Notes: generated by a model not told the origin, from the letters alone. Shown: positions 17,147 through 26,093, counted from the stretch's first letter. The stretch: 38,512 nt of DNA from an uncultured beta proteobacterium (GCA_903945325.1 CAJAVE010000301.1:1-38512), one strand, 5' to 3'. A program made the numbers and translations.

Positions 17147-17941
17147 ATGCCCTACCAACACCTGCTTGTAACGTCCGACGGACCCATCACCACCGTCACG
17201 CTCAACCGCGCCGACAAGCGCAACGCTTTGGCCCTGAATGTGATGCAGGAGCTCACTCTTGCCTTGCGCACCATCGCCAAGACCGAAGCGCGCGGCGTCA
17301 TCCTGGCGGCCAATGGTCCGGTGTTCAGCGCGGGCCACAACTTTGCCGACATGGCTGGCGCCAGTCTTGAGCAGGCGCGCGAACTGTTTGCCGTGTGCAC
17401 GGAAATGATGGACACCATCCAGTCCATACCCCAGCCAGTGGTGGCGCGCGTGCACGCGCTGGCGACCGCAGGAGGCTGCCAATTGGTGGCCAGTTGCGAT
17501 CTGGCGGTGGCGGCGGAAAGCGCGTCATTTGCCATTCCGGGCGGCAAGGCCGGGCTGTTTTGCCACACGCCCCTGGTTGCCATTGCCCGCAACGTGGGGC
17601 GCAAACGGGCGCTGGAAATGGCCTTGACGGGTGACGCCATTGACGCCGCCACTGCGGCCGATTGGGGGCTGATCAACAAGGCCGTACCCATCGACCAGCT
17701 CGAAGCCGTCACGCTGGATTTGATCCAGCGCGCCACCCGTGGCAGCGCCCTGTCCAAAGACCTGGGCAAGCAGGGCTTTTACCGCCAGGTTGACTTGCCC
17801 CAAAAACAGGCCTATACCTTTGCCGTGGAGCGTATGGCCACCGCAGCGCTGCTGCCTGATGGGCAGGAGGGCATTGCGGCGTTCCTGAAAAAGCGGCCGG
17901 CGGTGTACACGCAGCAGCCGGGCGACAACGCGCCGGCCTGA
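17147..17941 (+). CDS. Enoyl-CoA hydratase/isomerase family protein, ECHDC3-like
   Basis: 264-residue crotonase-fold protein. The CoA-binding and oxyanion-hole blocks are present: VTLNRADKRNALALNVM, VFSAGHNFADM and ATAGGCQLVASCDLAVAAES. The following SFAIPGGKAGLFCHTPLVAI block is the form seen in ECHDC3-type proteins. Both glutamates that catalyse water addition in classical enoyl-CoA hydratase are replaced (Gln in GGCQL, Gly in the PGGKAG turn). So hydratase activity of the usual sort is doubtful, though this is the norm for the subfamily. ATG at 17147 lies 21 bp after the transglutaminase-like gene, suggesting cotranscription, without an obvious shared pathway. The gene ends 18 bp from the convergent TerC stop. 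Confidence 0.88.
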   Translation: MPYQHLLVTSDGPITTVTLNRADKRNALALNVMQELTLALRTIAKTEARGVILAANGPVFSAGHNFADMAGASLEQARELFAVCTEMMDTIQSIPQPVVARVHALATAGGCQLVASCDLAVAAESASFAIPGGKAGLFCHTPLVAIARNVGRKRALEMALTGDAIDAATAADWGLINKAVPIDQLEAVTLDLIQRATRGSALSKDLGKQGFYRQVDLPQKQAYTFAVERMATAALLPDGQEGIAAFLKKRPAVYTQQPGDNAPA

Positions 17942-17959
17942 GGTTCGGTCGCCTCGCTG

Positions 17960-18715
17960 TCAGCCTTTGGCGGCTGCCAGAGCCAGCCGCTTGGCGCGCG
18001 CCCGGATGTTCAAGGCCTCCACACCCAGCGAGAACGCCATGGCCGCATAGATATAGCCCTTGGGGACGTGCTGGTCAAAGGCTTCGGCAGTCAGCGCCAT
18101 GCCCACCATCACCAAAAAGGCCAGCGCCAGCACTTTGACTGAAGGGTGGCTGTCGACAAACTCGCCAATCGGCTTGGCGGCTACCAGCATCACGCCAACA
18201 GACACAACCACGGCCGCCACCATGACCCCGATCTGGTCCACCATGCCCACGGCGGTGATGACCGAGTCCAGTGAAAACACGATGTCAACGACCGCAATCT
18301 GCCCTATGGTGCCCCAGAACAGTTTGGTCCCTGCTGTCTTGAGCGCGACGGCGTCGGCTGCCGGTGGCGCGTCCAGTTCGCGGGCTTCGACCTCAACAAA
18401 AATTTCGTGCGACGCCTTGTACAAAAGAAACAGGCCGCCCAACAGCAGCACCAGATCGCGCCCGCTAAAGCCCATTTGCATCACTGTGAACAAATCAGCC
18501 GTGAGCCCCATGACCCAGCTCAGCGAAAACAGCAGCAGCAGGCGTGAAACCATGGCAAAGCCCAAGCCCAGCCTGCGCGCCTTGTCCCGTACATCAGCAG
18601 GAAGCCTCCCCACCAGAATGGAAATGAAAATGATGTTATCGATGCCCAGCACGATTTCCAGTGCGGTGAGCATGGCGAAGGCAATCCAGAGGTTGGGGTC
18701 GAGTAAAAATTCCAT
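17960..18715 (-). CDS. TerC-family integral membrane protein
   Basis: 251-residue inner-membrane protein. I start it at the ATG at 18715, which has AGGAG just upstream and begins MEFLLDPNLWIAFAMLTALE, the TerC N terminus; the open frame extends 78 codons further without family likeness. It has about seven hydrophobic helices. The two conserved acidic helix motifs are seen: LEIVLGIDNIIFISILVG near the start and DIVFSLDSVITAVGM in the middle. TerC/YkoY/Alx proteins are linked to metal (Mn2+) export during protein secretion and to tellurite resistance in some plasmids. I see no upstream yybP-ykoY-like leader in the 205 bp before the start, but I cannot fold it here. Confidence 0.92.
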   Translation of the reverse strand: MEFLLDPNLWIAFAMLTALEIVLGIDNIIFISILVGRLPADVRDKARRLGLGFAMVSRLLLLFSLSWVMGLTADLFTVMQMGFSGRDLVLLLGGLFLLYKASHEIFVEVEARELDAPPAADAVALKTAGTKLFWGTIGQIAVVDIVFSLDSVITAVGMVDQIGVMVAAVVVSVGVMLVAAKPIGEFVDSHPSVKVLALAFLVMVGMALTAEAFDQHVPKGYIYAAMAFSLGVEALNIRARAKRLALAAAKG

Positions 18716-18920
18716 GGCTCCTATCCTACGCGTGAAGCAAACGGCATGCACTTTTCGGTTCGCGCGACCCCATCTCGCTTGGGGAGATCGCCAGTCTGCC
18801 CGATCAACGGCAATACATTGACAATCGTCAACCGATCCTGGGGATAGAACACGTAAAAAGGGCAGGCGCCCGCTGTCGCGTGCGCCTGGCCCCATTGGGT
18901 TCAAGTTTTCGAGGAGTAAC

Positions 18921-21900
18921 GTGGTGGAGGTGGTGTCAACCGCAGGCAAAGATCAGGTCAAGGCGTGGTCATGGCCGTTTGGCACGATCCTGGCGACTAT
19001 GTCGCTGCTTCTTTTGCTCCCGCTATTTGCTTTTCTGGCATATGGCTTTCAGGCAGAAGCGGACAGAATTCGCGCGCGTGCCGAGTCTGCAGCCATGAAT
19101 CTGGCGCAGATTTCAGCCCATTCACTGGAGCGCAGTTTGGGGGATACCCAGCAATTTCTGTCCACCCTTGCCGGGCGTGCCAGCGTTCGCGCGCTCGACA
19201 CGTCGCGGTGTGATCCGGTGTTCAGGGATTTTCAAAAATCCCATCCCGGATTCACTGCCCTGACCACCACTACGCTGGATGGGCTTCTGGTTTGCAGCTC
19301 ACTGGACGCCAGTGCTGCGCGACCCGTTCTAAAGACTTCACTGGCTGGGGGAGACCGTGTGGGCGCACCGCGATTCTCGGTCGGGCGGGCGCAAAAGGGT
19401 TTCATGACCGGGCGCTGGGTGCTGCCTGTCAACCAGGCTGTGCTGGACGACACCGGAACCGCAAGAGGCAATATTGCCGCGTGGCTGGATCTTGTCCGGC
19501 TCAGCCCGCTCAACGAAAGCGTGCTGAACCGGTTGCCCAAGGACACGGTGAGCACGCTGTTTGACGACGATGGTGTTGTGCTGGCCCGCTCCCGTGATGC
19601 TGAAAAGTGGGTGGGAGTGAACCGAACCGGCTTTCCCCAGGCTACCCAGGCGCTCAAGCAGCGTGAGGGTTTTTTCGAAGTCACCTCACAAACCGACAGC
19701 ATCGAAAGACTTTACGCCGTCAGGCCGGTGGAGGGAACACATTGGGTCATCTCGGTAGGTATACCCACCCTGGCCATGGACGCCGAGCTGGCGCGGGCGC
19801 GGATCCAGGGTGTTGCTCTCTTCTGCGGTGCGCTGATGTTTGCAGCGACGCTTTTCTGGTTGGGACGTCGTTATGTGGTGCGACCCATTCAGAAGGGGGC
19901 CGACGTCGCACGAACCGTGCAGGCCGGAAACCTGAGCGCACGGGTTCAGCTGGCCGATGTGGGGCACATTCGCGAATTCAAGGGCATTGCCGTTCGTTTC
20001 AACCGCATGCTGGACGCTATGGAGGTGCAGCACGAGAAACTGGCCCGAAGCGAGGAGGAGCTGCGAACCCTGTTCAACGAAATGCTCACCGGCTTTGCCT
20101 TGCATGAGATCATTTGTGACGATGCGGGGAAGATGGTTGACTACCGTTTTGTGGCAGTGAACCGCGCCTTTGAAGAGATGACGGGATTGCGTGCAGCCGA
20201 GGTGCTCGGCAAGCGGGTGCTGGAGGTACTGCCTGACACCGAGAGCATCTGGATGGAGCGCTACGGGCACGTTGCGCTGACGGGCGAGTCGGCCGCGTTC
20301 GAGAGTTTCAGCGTGGCACTGAATAAAACCTACGAGGTCAAGGCATACCGCACGCGCCCCGGCCAGTTCGCGGTGATGACACACGATGTGTCCGCACGGA
20401 TTGCCGCAGAGCGGGAACTGGCTCGCGAGCGGGCCTTGTTGCGGCGAGTGATTGACACCATTCCCGACCTGATTTTTTTCAAGGATGCGACGGGTCGCTA
20501 CATGGGTTGCAACAAGGCGTTTGAAGCCTTTGCGGGTCGTGATGAGCAAGCCCAGGTCGGCAAGACGGACTTTGACTTCTTTGACCACAAGACGGCCAGC
20601 TTTTTCCGCGAGCAGGACCGCCGCATGATGGAAAGTGGGGAAACCCGGCAGAACGAGGAGTGGGTGACCTATCCCGATGGACGGCAGGTTCTGCTCAATA
20701 CCGTGAAGACACCGTTTGGAAATGCGCACGGCGAAGCGGTTGGGGTGCTGGGCATCAGCCGCGACATCACAGCCCAGTTCCAGACGCAATCGGACCTGAA
20801 GGCACGCGACGAAACGTACCGTGCCATGCTGTCAACGGCGGTCGACGGGTTCTGGATTGTCGACAACCATGGACAGGTTATTGAGGTCAATGAAGCCTAT
20901 GCCCGCATGTCAGGCTACACGCGCGAAGAATTGCTGGGCATGGCGATTTCGAAAATTGACTGTATTGACTCACCCTCGGTTGTCGCCGCACGCACGCAAC
21001 GTATCGTTGCCAACGGAAGTGATGTGTTTGAGTCCCAGCATCGCCGCAAAAATGGTGCGGTATGGCCCGTTGAAGTCAGTGCAAATTTCTGGCCTGAGCA
21101 AGGTCGGCATTTTGTCTTTATACGTGACATCACGCAGCGCAAGCTGGCCGAAGCGCAACTGCAACAGGCTGCAGAGGTGTTCGAGAACACGCAGGACGGC
21201 ATGATGGTGACCGATCTGAACGATGTCATCGTCCGCGTCAACCGTGCCTTTACCGAGTTGACGGGTTACACCGAGGCCGAAGCGCTGGGACAGAAGCCGT
21301 CGATGCTGACATCGCCACAGCAGGATCGCAGTGTCTTTGCCGCCATGCGGAAAGATCTCGCACAAAAAGGCCGCTGGAAAGGGGAGATCACCAACCGGCG
21401 CAAGAGCGGCGAAGACTTCCCGCAGTGGATGACCATTTCCTCGGTCCACGACGCTGCGGGCAAGATTAGCCACCGGGTCTCCACCTTCACCGATATATCG
21501 CTGCTGAAAGAAGCGCAGGCCAAGGTACACAACCTGGCATTTTTTGATCCGTTAACCCAGTTGCCGAACCGTCGTCTGTTGCTGGATCGCCTGCACCGGG
21601 CCGTGGCGTCCAGCGCCCGACGCAAGACTTGCGGAGCGGTGCTGCAAATTGACCTGGACCACTTCAAGCTGCTCAATGAAACCGAAGGTCATGAAGTGGG
21701 CGATCAGCTTTTGCTGGACGTAGCGCGCCGTTTAATGGGTTGTGTGCGGGACCAGGACAGTCTGGCCCATCAAGGCGGCGATGACTTTATCGTCATTCTG
21801 GAGGACCTGGGCCACGAACTGCACGAGGCAGCCACGCGCGCAGAAATGGTTGCCGAGAAAATTTTGCAGTCTTTGCGCGAGCCCTACCAGCTGGGCTCCA

Positions 21901-22853
21901 TTGGCTACAACAGCCAGGCGAGCGTGGGCATCGCCATTTTTCATGCCCAGGAAGACAGCGCTGAAGAAGTTCTCAAGCGCGCGGATACCGCCATGTATCG
22001 GGCCAAGGCTGATGGCCGCAATACCGTGCGCTTTTTTGACCCCGCCATGCAGGCCGCGCTGGAGCACCGCATCAAGCTGGAACTGGAGTTGCGCCAGGCG
22101 CTGCCGGGCAATGAGTTGCAGCTGTATTACCAGGCGCAGGTTGACAGTGTGGGCCGCGTGGTCAGTGCAGAGGCACTGATTCGCTGGGTGCATCCGGTGC
22201 GCGGTCTGGTGTCGCCCGTGCAGTTCATCCCCCTGGCAGAGGAGTCGGGGTTGATTCTGCCCATTGGCACCTGGGTGCTGGAAACCGCCTGTGCACAGAT
22301 CAAAGAGTGGGAGAAGAAGGAATCCACCCGCGAGCTGCAGCTGGCTGTCAATGTAAGCGCACGTCAGTTCCGCCAAACCGACTTTGTGGCCATGACCCGT
22401 GGCATCATCGAACAAAGTGGCATTGATCCGCGTTACCTGAAACTGGAAATGACCGAGAGCATGGTGATCGACAACGTCGCCGATACCATTGAGAAAATGC
22501 ACAAGCTGAAAACCCTGGGGCTGACCTTTTCGATGGATGACTTTGGCACCGGCTATTCGTCATTGGCCTACCTCAAACGCTTACCGCTGGACCAGCTCAA
22601 GATCGACCAGTCGTTTGTGCGCGACATCAGCAATGACCCCAATGACGCCGCCATCGTGCAAACCATCATCACCATGGGCAATACGCTGGGCATGAATGTG
22701 ATTGCCGAAGGCGTTGAAACCCAGGAGCAGCTTAATTTTCTGCGCCTGCACGGCTGCGCAACCTACCAGGGCTATCTGTTCAGCCGCCCCGTGCCACTGG
22801 CAGACTTTGAACAGTTGCTGGAGCGCCAGGCGTCCCTCAATCTCGCGCCGTAG
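18921..22853 (+). CDS. Membrane sensor with Cache, HAMP, four PAS, GGDEF and EAL domains
   Basis: 1310-residue c-di-GMP signalling protein. The GTG at 18921 has GAGGAG 5 bp upstream. Order of domains: TM helix (about 17-36), periplasmic Cache-like sensor (40-285), TM helix (about 292-314), HAMP (315-368), four PAS units (about 385-500, 510-630, 635-750, 755-870), GGDEF (about 880-1040) and EAL (about 1055-1300). The cyclase motif is GGDDF (952-956), a conservative variant of GGDEF, with an RxxD inhibitory site (RDQD) five residues before it. The phosphodiesterase motifs look complete: EALIRW (E1084), NVSARQF, LEMTES, DDFGTGYSS and KIDQSFV, IAEGVET. It likely hydrolyses c-di-GMP, with cyclase activity possible, in response to a periplasmic ligand and a PAS-bound cofactor or redox cue. 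Its last 17 bp overlap the convergent LysE gene. Confidence 0.94.
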   Translation: MVEVVSTAGKDQVKAWSWPFGTILATMSLLLLLPLFAFLAYGFQAEADRIRARAESAAMNLAQISAHSLERSLGDTQQFLSTLAGRASVRALDTSRCDPVFRDFQKSHPGFTALTTTTLDGLLVCSSLDASAARPVLKTSLAGGDRVGAPRFSVGRAQKGFMTGRWVLPVNQAVLDDTGTARGNIAAWLDLVRLSPLNESVLNRLPKDTVSTLFDDDGVVLARSRDAEKWVGVNRTGFPQATQALKQREGFFEVTSQTDSIERLYAVRPVEGTHWVISVGIPTLAMDAELARARIQGVALFCGALMFAATLFWLGRRYVVRPIQKGADVARTVQAGNLSARVQLADVGHIREFKGIAVRFNRMLDAMEVQHEKLARSEEELRTLFNEMLTGFALHEIICDDAGKMVDYRFVAVNRAFEEMTGLRAAEVLGKRVLEVLPDTESIWMERYGHVALTGESAAFESFSVALNKTYEVKAYRTRPGQFAVMTHDVSARIAAERELARERALLRRVIDTIPDLIFFKDATGRYMGCNKAFEAFAGRDEQAQVGKTDFDFFDHKTASFFREQDRRMMESGETRQNEEWVTYPDGRQVLLNTVKTPFGNAHGEAVGVLGISRDITAQFQTQSDLKARDETYRAMLSTAVDGFWIVDNHGQVIEVNEAYARMSGYTREELLGMAISKIDCIDSPSVVAARTQRIVANGSDVFESQHRRKNGAVWPVEVSANFWPEQGRHFVFIRDITQRKLAEAQLQQAAEVFENTQDGMMVTDLNDVIVRVNRAFTELTGYTEAEALGQKPSMLTSPQQDRSVFAAMRKDLAQKGRWKGEITNRRKSGEDFPQWMTISSVHDAAGKISHRVSTFTDISLLKEAQAKVHNLAFFDPLTQLPNRRLLLDRLHRAVASSARRKTCGAVLQIDLDHFKLLNETEGHEVGDQLLLDVARRLMGCVRDQDSLAHQGGDDFIVILEDLGHELHEAATRAEMVAEKILQSLREPYQLGSIGYNSQASVGIAIFHAQEDSAEEVLKRADTAMYRAKADGRNTVRFFDPAMQAALEHRIKLELELRQALPGNELQLYYQAQVDSVGRVVSAEALIRWVHPVRGLVSPVQFIPLAEESGLILPIGTWVLETACAQIKEWEKKESTRELQLAVNVSARQFRQTDFVAMTRGIIEQSGIDPRYLKLEMTESMVIDNVADTIEKMHKLKTLGLTFSMDDFGTGYSSLAYLKRLPLDQLKIDQSFVRDISNDPNDAAIVQTIITMGNTLGMNVIAEGVETQEQLNFLRLHGCATYQGYLFSRPVPLADFEQLLERQASLNLAP

Positions 22854-23481
22854 CCATCAAGGCTGCAAAGCCAATGAAGATGCCCCCGGTCAACCGGTTG
22901 AAGGCGCGCATGACCGAAGCGCGTTGCAGGTAGCTGGATAGCCGCTTGCCGCTGACGGCGTACACAAAATACCAGGCCACCTCGATGACGGTAAAAGTGG
23001 TGAGCAAAACTGCGAACTGGGGCAGTTTGGCCATGTCCGGGTTGATGAACTGCGGAAAGAAGGCCGCCGCAAACAGTATCGCCTTGGGGTTGCTGGCCGC
23101 CACCAGAAAGGCTTGCCGGTAAATGGTGCTGTTCTGGACCGTCACCGATGACCCGGCGCCGGATGCGTTGGCCGCGCCTTTATCCGCTAAGTCATGCACC
23201 GGCGAACGCCAGCATTTGACGCCCAGATACGCCAGGTAAGCGGCACCAGCCAGACGCAGGGCGTCAAACACGGCGGGGAAGGTCTGTAGCAAGGCACCCA
23301 AACCGGCGGCCGAAATGCTCATCATGGCCAGCAAGGCCGTCATGCAGCCCAGCATGGCGACTACGGCGGCGCGCATGCCGTGGCGCGCGCTGATGGTCAT
23401 GATGAACAGCATGTTGGGTCCGGGGGTGGCAGACACCACAAACGTCATCACGACAAACAGCCACCAGATGCTCAAACCCAT
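22837..23481 (-). CDS. LysE/RhtB-family amino-acid exporter
   Basis: 214-residue inner-membrane protein with about six hydrophobic helices. It has the LysE/RhtB signature near the N terminus (VVSATPGPNMLFIMTISARH), the AGAAYLAYLGVKCWRSP block after helix 3, and ASNPKAILFAAAFFPQFI in the second half. The family exports amino acids or homoserine lactone-type molecules; the substrate cannot be told. The ATG at 23481 has AAGGA seven bases upstream. The 3' end overlaps the convergent c-di-GMP gene by 17 bp. Confidence 0.92.
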   Translation of the reverse strand: MGLSIWWLFVVMTFVVSATPGPNMLFIMTISARHGMRAAVVAMLGCMTALLAMMSISAAGLGALLQTFPAVFDALRLAGAAYLAYLGVKCWRSPVHDLADKGAANASGAGSSVTVQNSTIYRQAFLVAASNPKAILFAAAFFPQFINPDMAKLPQFAVLLTTFTVIEVAWYFVYAVSGKRLSSYLQRASVMRAFNRLTGGIFIGFAALMATARD

Positions 23482-23594
23482 ACGATTCCTTCACTGCGCA
23501 AAATGCCAAGGCTACCAGAGTGGGGCCAACCCTCGTGCGCAGGCATGGAGACCCCTTTGCGCTAAAGTGCCACCCACAAACACGGAGATTTGCC

Positions 23595-24107
23595 ATGCAC
23601 CCAGAAACCATGAAACACAAAGCCAGCCTGTGGGAGGGCGCGATTGGCACCTCGCGCCACATTACCGATGTGCACTGGGAGGGCGATATCACCCAGCAGG
23701 AGTTGATGGATGTTGCCAACCAGATCACGGCCGACTGGCAGACCCTTGACCTGGAGCTGGACCCCGCGCATCCGAACCATGGCCAGACTTACCGTCTTCA
23801 CAAGAACTGGCCCAGCGCCGATGACGAAGCCTTAGCGTTGGACCTGCTGGAAGCAGAGGATGAACTGGAAGGCCATTACGTCTGGGTGCATTGCTGCAAG
23901 CATGTCTTTGATGAAGCGGCAGAGCTGGAAGATGCGTCCGGGCGCGCTTACCGCCAGGTGTTCAACACCATCATGTTTGTGACAGAGTTCACCACCTTCG
24001 ACGAGATTGCCGAGCAGTGCGACGACCACTTTGGCGAGGGTGCATGGGACGAGTATGAGCTGTATCTGGACGACGAATTGCCCCCGCCAGTGGCAACTTA
24101 CGACTGA
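23595..24107 (+). CDS. Unknown small acidic protein
   Basis: 170-residue soluble, strongly acidic protein (runs such as DLLEAEDELEGHY and DEYELYLDDELPPP). The ATG at 23595 has CGGAG eight bases upstream; the frame is open further left but lacks a ribosome site there. It has no signal peptide and no membrane segment. A mid region with HYVWVHCCKHVFD could bind metal (His and two Cys), but I recognise no family. Codon use is like that of its neighbours, which supports a real gene. Monocistronic, with the LysE gene divergent 113 bp to the left and a convergent small gene to the right. Confidence 0.75.
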   Translation: MHPETMKHKASLWEGAIGTSRHITDVHWEGDITQQELMDVANQITADWQTLDLELDPAHPNHGQTYRLHKNWPSADDEALALDLLEAEDELEGHYVWVHCCKHVFDEAAELEDASGRAYRQVFNTIMFVTEFTTFDEIAEQCDDHFGEGAWDEYELYLDDELPPPVATYD

Positions 24108-24140
24108 AGTCTTCAGAGGCCGCTGTTTGCGGCTATCCGT

Positions 24141-24470
24141 TCAGTCGACCGATTTCGGGGGCAGTGCACCACCCGCCGGGGAGCGGACCTCGTGGGCTTG
24201 GACATCCACGATATCCGCATCTGTTGCAGCAGCGGCACCCTGTTTTGACCATCCACCCGGGCGAAACTGTTGTGCTGCATGGTTGAAACGGGAAAACGTG
24301 GTTACAACGGCGGGCTTGCGGCCGGTCAGCAGGAAGCGGATGACGGCCACCAGAACAGCCAGAAGTCCGATGCAAAGCACACCCAGCACAAAAATGGCCG
24401 TGAGTGCCAGCAGGGCTAGCTTGACGGCGCCCCGCAGGATGCCGCCAACGAAATCAGCGAAAAAATTCAT
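24141..24470 (-). CDS. Unknown small membrane protein
   Basis: 109 residues from the ATG at 24470, beginning MNFFADFVGGILRGAVKLAL. Two hydrophobic stretches lie within residues 10-50 (VKLALLALTAIFVLGVLCIG and LLAVLVAVIRFLL), giving one or two membrane helices. The C-terminal 55 residues are polar and disordered-looking (PGGWSKQGAAAATDADIVDV). The longer in-frame start at 24506 adds basic residues unlike a signal. No family is recognised. It ends convergently with the acidic-protein gene; a small GCCGC/GCGGC hairpin (about 24120-24134) lies between. Confidence 0.65.
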   Translation of the reverse strand: MNFFADFVGGILRGAVKLALLALTAIFVLGVLCIGLLAVLVAVIRFLLTGRKPAVVTTFSRFNHAAQQFRPGGWSKQGAAAATDADIVDVQAHEVRSPAGGALPPKSVD

Positions 24471-24724
24471 GCGCTCATTGTGCCTGTACCGCCTAAGTCC
24501 ACACAAGCTTCTGCTGAAATGGGTGCTTTCAGCGCACTAGGCGGTAGTACTGGCGCAGCACCAGCGAAGAGAGTTTGAGCGGAGCATTGCGCACAACCAC
24601 TGGCACCCACGGTGGTGCGTTGAGTGAAAAGCGCGTAGACCCGCGAATGAGAGGGCGAAGCCAGCCGGGTGTGGCGATGGGGCGGCGGGTATTGGGCATG
24701 GTGCGATCAGGGTGTGTGATGCCT

Positions 24725-24769
24725 CGATTGTGGGCGCAACGGCAAGACCTTGTGTTGCGCCCACCATCG
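24725..24769. repeat. Strong inverted repeat (16-bp arms, one mismatch)
   Basis: CGATTGTGGGCGCAAC (24725-24740) and GTTGCGCCCACCATCG (24754-24769) pair at 15 of 16 positions around a 13-base loop. There is no T-tract after it, so a terminator is unlikely. The arms resemble GTGGGCGCAAC-type palindromes that I have seen as intergenic repeats, but I cannot confirm other copies in this genome. It lies 38 bp upstream of a candidate small ORF. Confidence 0.75.
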
Positions 24770-24807
24770 GGGCGCAGCACAACAGTCCCAATCGGGAGGC
24801 GTTCACC

Positions 24808-24933
24808 ATGGCAATGCCCGAACAAGTCAAAGGCGCCACTTCGCACGTCACCCCCATCGAGAAAACCTGCTGTCACTTCATAGGCCGTTTGTTCGGGATG
24901 GTGCGGCTGAAGCAGGACTTGCGGCTGTGCTGA
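24808..24933 (+). CDS. Candidate 41-residue small protein
   Basis: Frame beginning MAMPEQVKGATSHVTPIEKT and ending with a CC pair, a FIGRLFGMVRLKQ basic-hydrophobic segment and a terminal Cys. The support is a GGGAGG ribosome site at 24794-24799, eight bases before the ATG, and G/C-rich third positions as in nearby genes. Against it stand its short length and the lack of any family I know. A 16-bp inverted repeat lies just upstream and could act as a leader. Function unknown. Confidence 0.35.
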   Translation: MAMPEQVKGATSHVTPIEKTCCHFIGRLFGMVRLKQDLRLC

Positions 24934-25033
24934 ACAATGCGGGCGAACCGGGGGCTGAATCTTCATGGCCCTGTAGCGCGGGTTTCATTCGGCCCCTGAA
25001 AATTCCCCTACAGAGTGGGCGCTTCACACGGGC

Positions 25034-26065
25034 TCAATTTGTGAACGCATGCGCCGCATGCAATGCCAGGTTGTCCAGCGCAACGGCGGCTTGTGATGCC
25101 AGGGCTTCGACCCACGTCACCATTTCATCGGAGAAAGGGATCACCGCATCGGTGTCAGTGTCCAGCTTGTTGATGAACTGCAAGACACCCAGCACATAGC
25201 CTTCGCGCGGCATCAGCGGCACCGTCAACATGGAAACCGTTCGGTAGCCAGTGTGGGAGTCGAATCTGCGCGTGCCACTCAAATCAAACCGCGTCTCCGT
25301 GTACACATCGTCAATGCGGACCGCCTGCTGGTTCAGGGCACACCAGGTGGATGCATAGCGGTCATTGGGTCGCCCGGTTGCGGGGTCATAGAGCGCGATT
25401 TCGCTGTCGGGAAGACTATCGGCACGGGTGCGCATGCAAAAGCTAAGCGAGTTCTGGGGTGTCACCCGGTACATGGTGGCAGCATCGCAGTGCAGGATGC
25501 GTCGCCCCTCAAACAGAGTGTGGCGAACCAGCGTGTCAGGATTCTTGATCTTGGACATCAGCAGGCCGTTTTGAATCAGCATATTGAGCTTGGACGTTCG
25601 CTCGGCCACTTCGCGCGCCAGGTTGCACTGCGTATCCTGGCCCGACTTGTAAATGGTGCGAATGGTCAATAGGTTTCTGATGCGCAGCCCCACATCAACC
25701 GGGTCAATCGGCCGGGTAAGGTGGTCATTGGCACCCGCCAGCAGTGCCGCGTTGCACAGCTCGGGGGCGTTAGCGTCGCTGATGGCAAGGATAGGTAGCT
25801 CGGCGGCAGAGAATTTTTTGCGGATAAAGTAAATGCTTTTCAACCCGTCCAGATGCGGCATGCGCACGTCAATCACCAGCGCGGCGTAGGTACCGGCGGC
25901 TGTCAGAGTTGCCATCAGGTTGCGTGGATTGGTGACCACCGTGACGGCGGTGTAGCCAATGCTCTTGAACAAGCCGACCACATCGGCGGCGTCTAGTTCG
26001 GAGTCGTTAAAAACCAGCAGTCGCCGCTTGGCATGTTCGGGTAGCGCTTCGTGTTTTGATTTCAT
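25034..26065 (-). CDS. Receiver-GAF response regulator without an output domain
   Basis: 343 residues from the ATG at 26065; the frame extends 13 codons further left with no better start. Residues about 15-135 are a CheY-like receiver with phospho-acceptor D66 in ALVIDVRMPHLDG. The usual Lys before Pro after strand 5 is Arg (NDHLTRPIDP), a change that may weaken the phosphorylation switch. A helical linker (VAERTSKLNMLIQNGLLMSK) follows and then a GAF domain (about 180-335) with LSMLTVPLMPREGYVLGVLQ-like core text. The protein stops there, with no HD-GYP, GGDEF or DNA-binding output, so it may act through partner proteins. It starts 28 bp after the stop of the M48 protease gene on the same strand and may be cotranscribed. 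Confidence 0.85.
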   Translation of the reverse strand: MKSKHEALPEHAKRRLLVFNDSELDAADVVGLFKSIGYTAVTVVTNPRNLMATLTAAGTYAALVIDVRMPHLDGLKSIYFIRKKFSAAELPILAISDANAPELCNAALLAGANDHLTRPIDPVDVGLRIRNLLTIRTIYKSGQDTQCNLAREVAERTSKLNMLIQNGLLMSKIKNPDTLVRHTLFEGRRILHCDAATMYRVTPQNSLSFCMRTRADSLPDSEIALYDPATGRPNDRYASTWCALNQQAVRIDDVYTETRFDLSGTRRFDSHTGYRTVSMLTVPLMPREGYVLGVLQFINKLDTDTDAVIPFSDEMVTWVEALASQAAVALDNLALHAAHAFTN

Positions 26066-26093
26066 GTTGGGGATCACGATTCTATTTGTAGCG

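Larger units (their letters stand above)
24471..25033. other. 563-bp gene-poor stretch
   Basis: No recognisable conserved gene. Long overlapping frames on both strands here have skewed, low-complexity translations and no family likeness. The stretch does contain a strong inverted repeat (24725-24769) and a 41-codon frame with a good ribosome site (24808-24933), listed separately. I recognise no transposase fragment or RNA gene. The rest, 24471-24724 and 24934-25033, shows nothing I can name. Confidence 0.5.

Noticed and set aside
24725..24769. Inverted repeat as a Rho-independent terminator
   Set aside because: No T-tract follows either arm on either strand.
24529..24966. 145-codon minus-strand frame in the gene-poor stretch
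   Set aside because: No ribosome site, no recognisable family, and it overlaps other frames of equal quality on both strands; it also runs through the inverted repeat.
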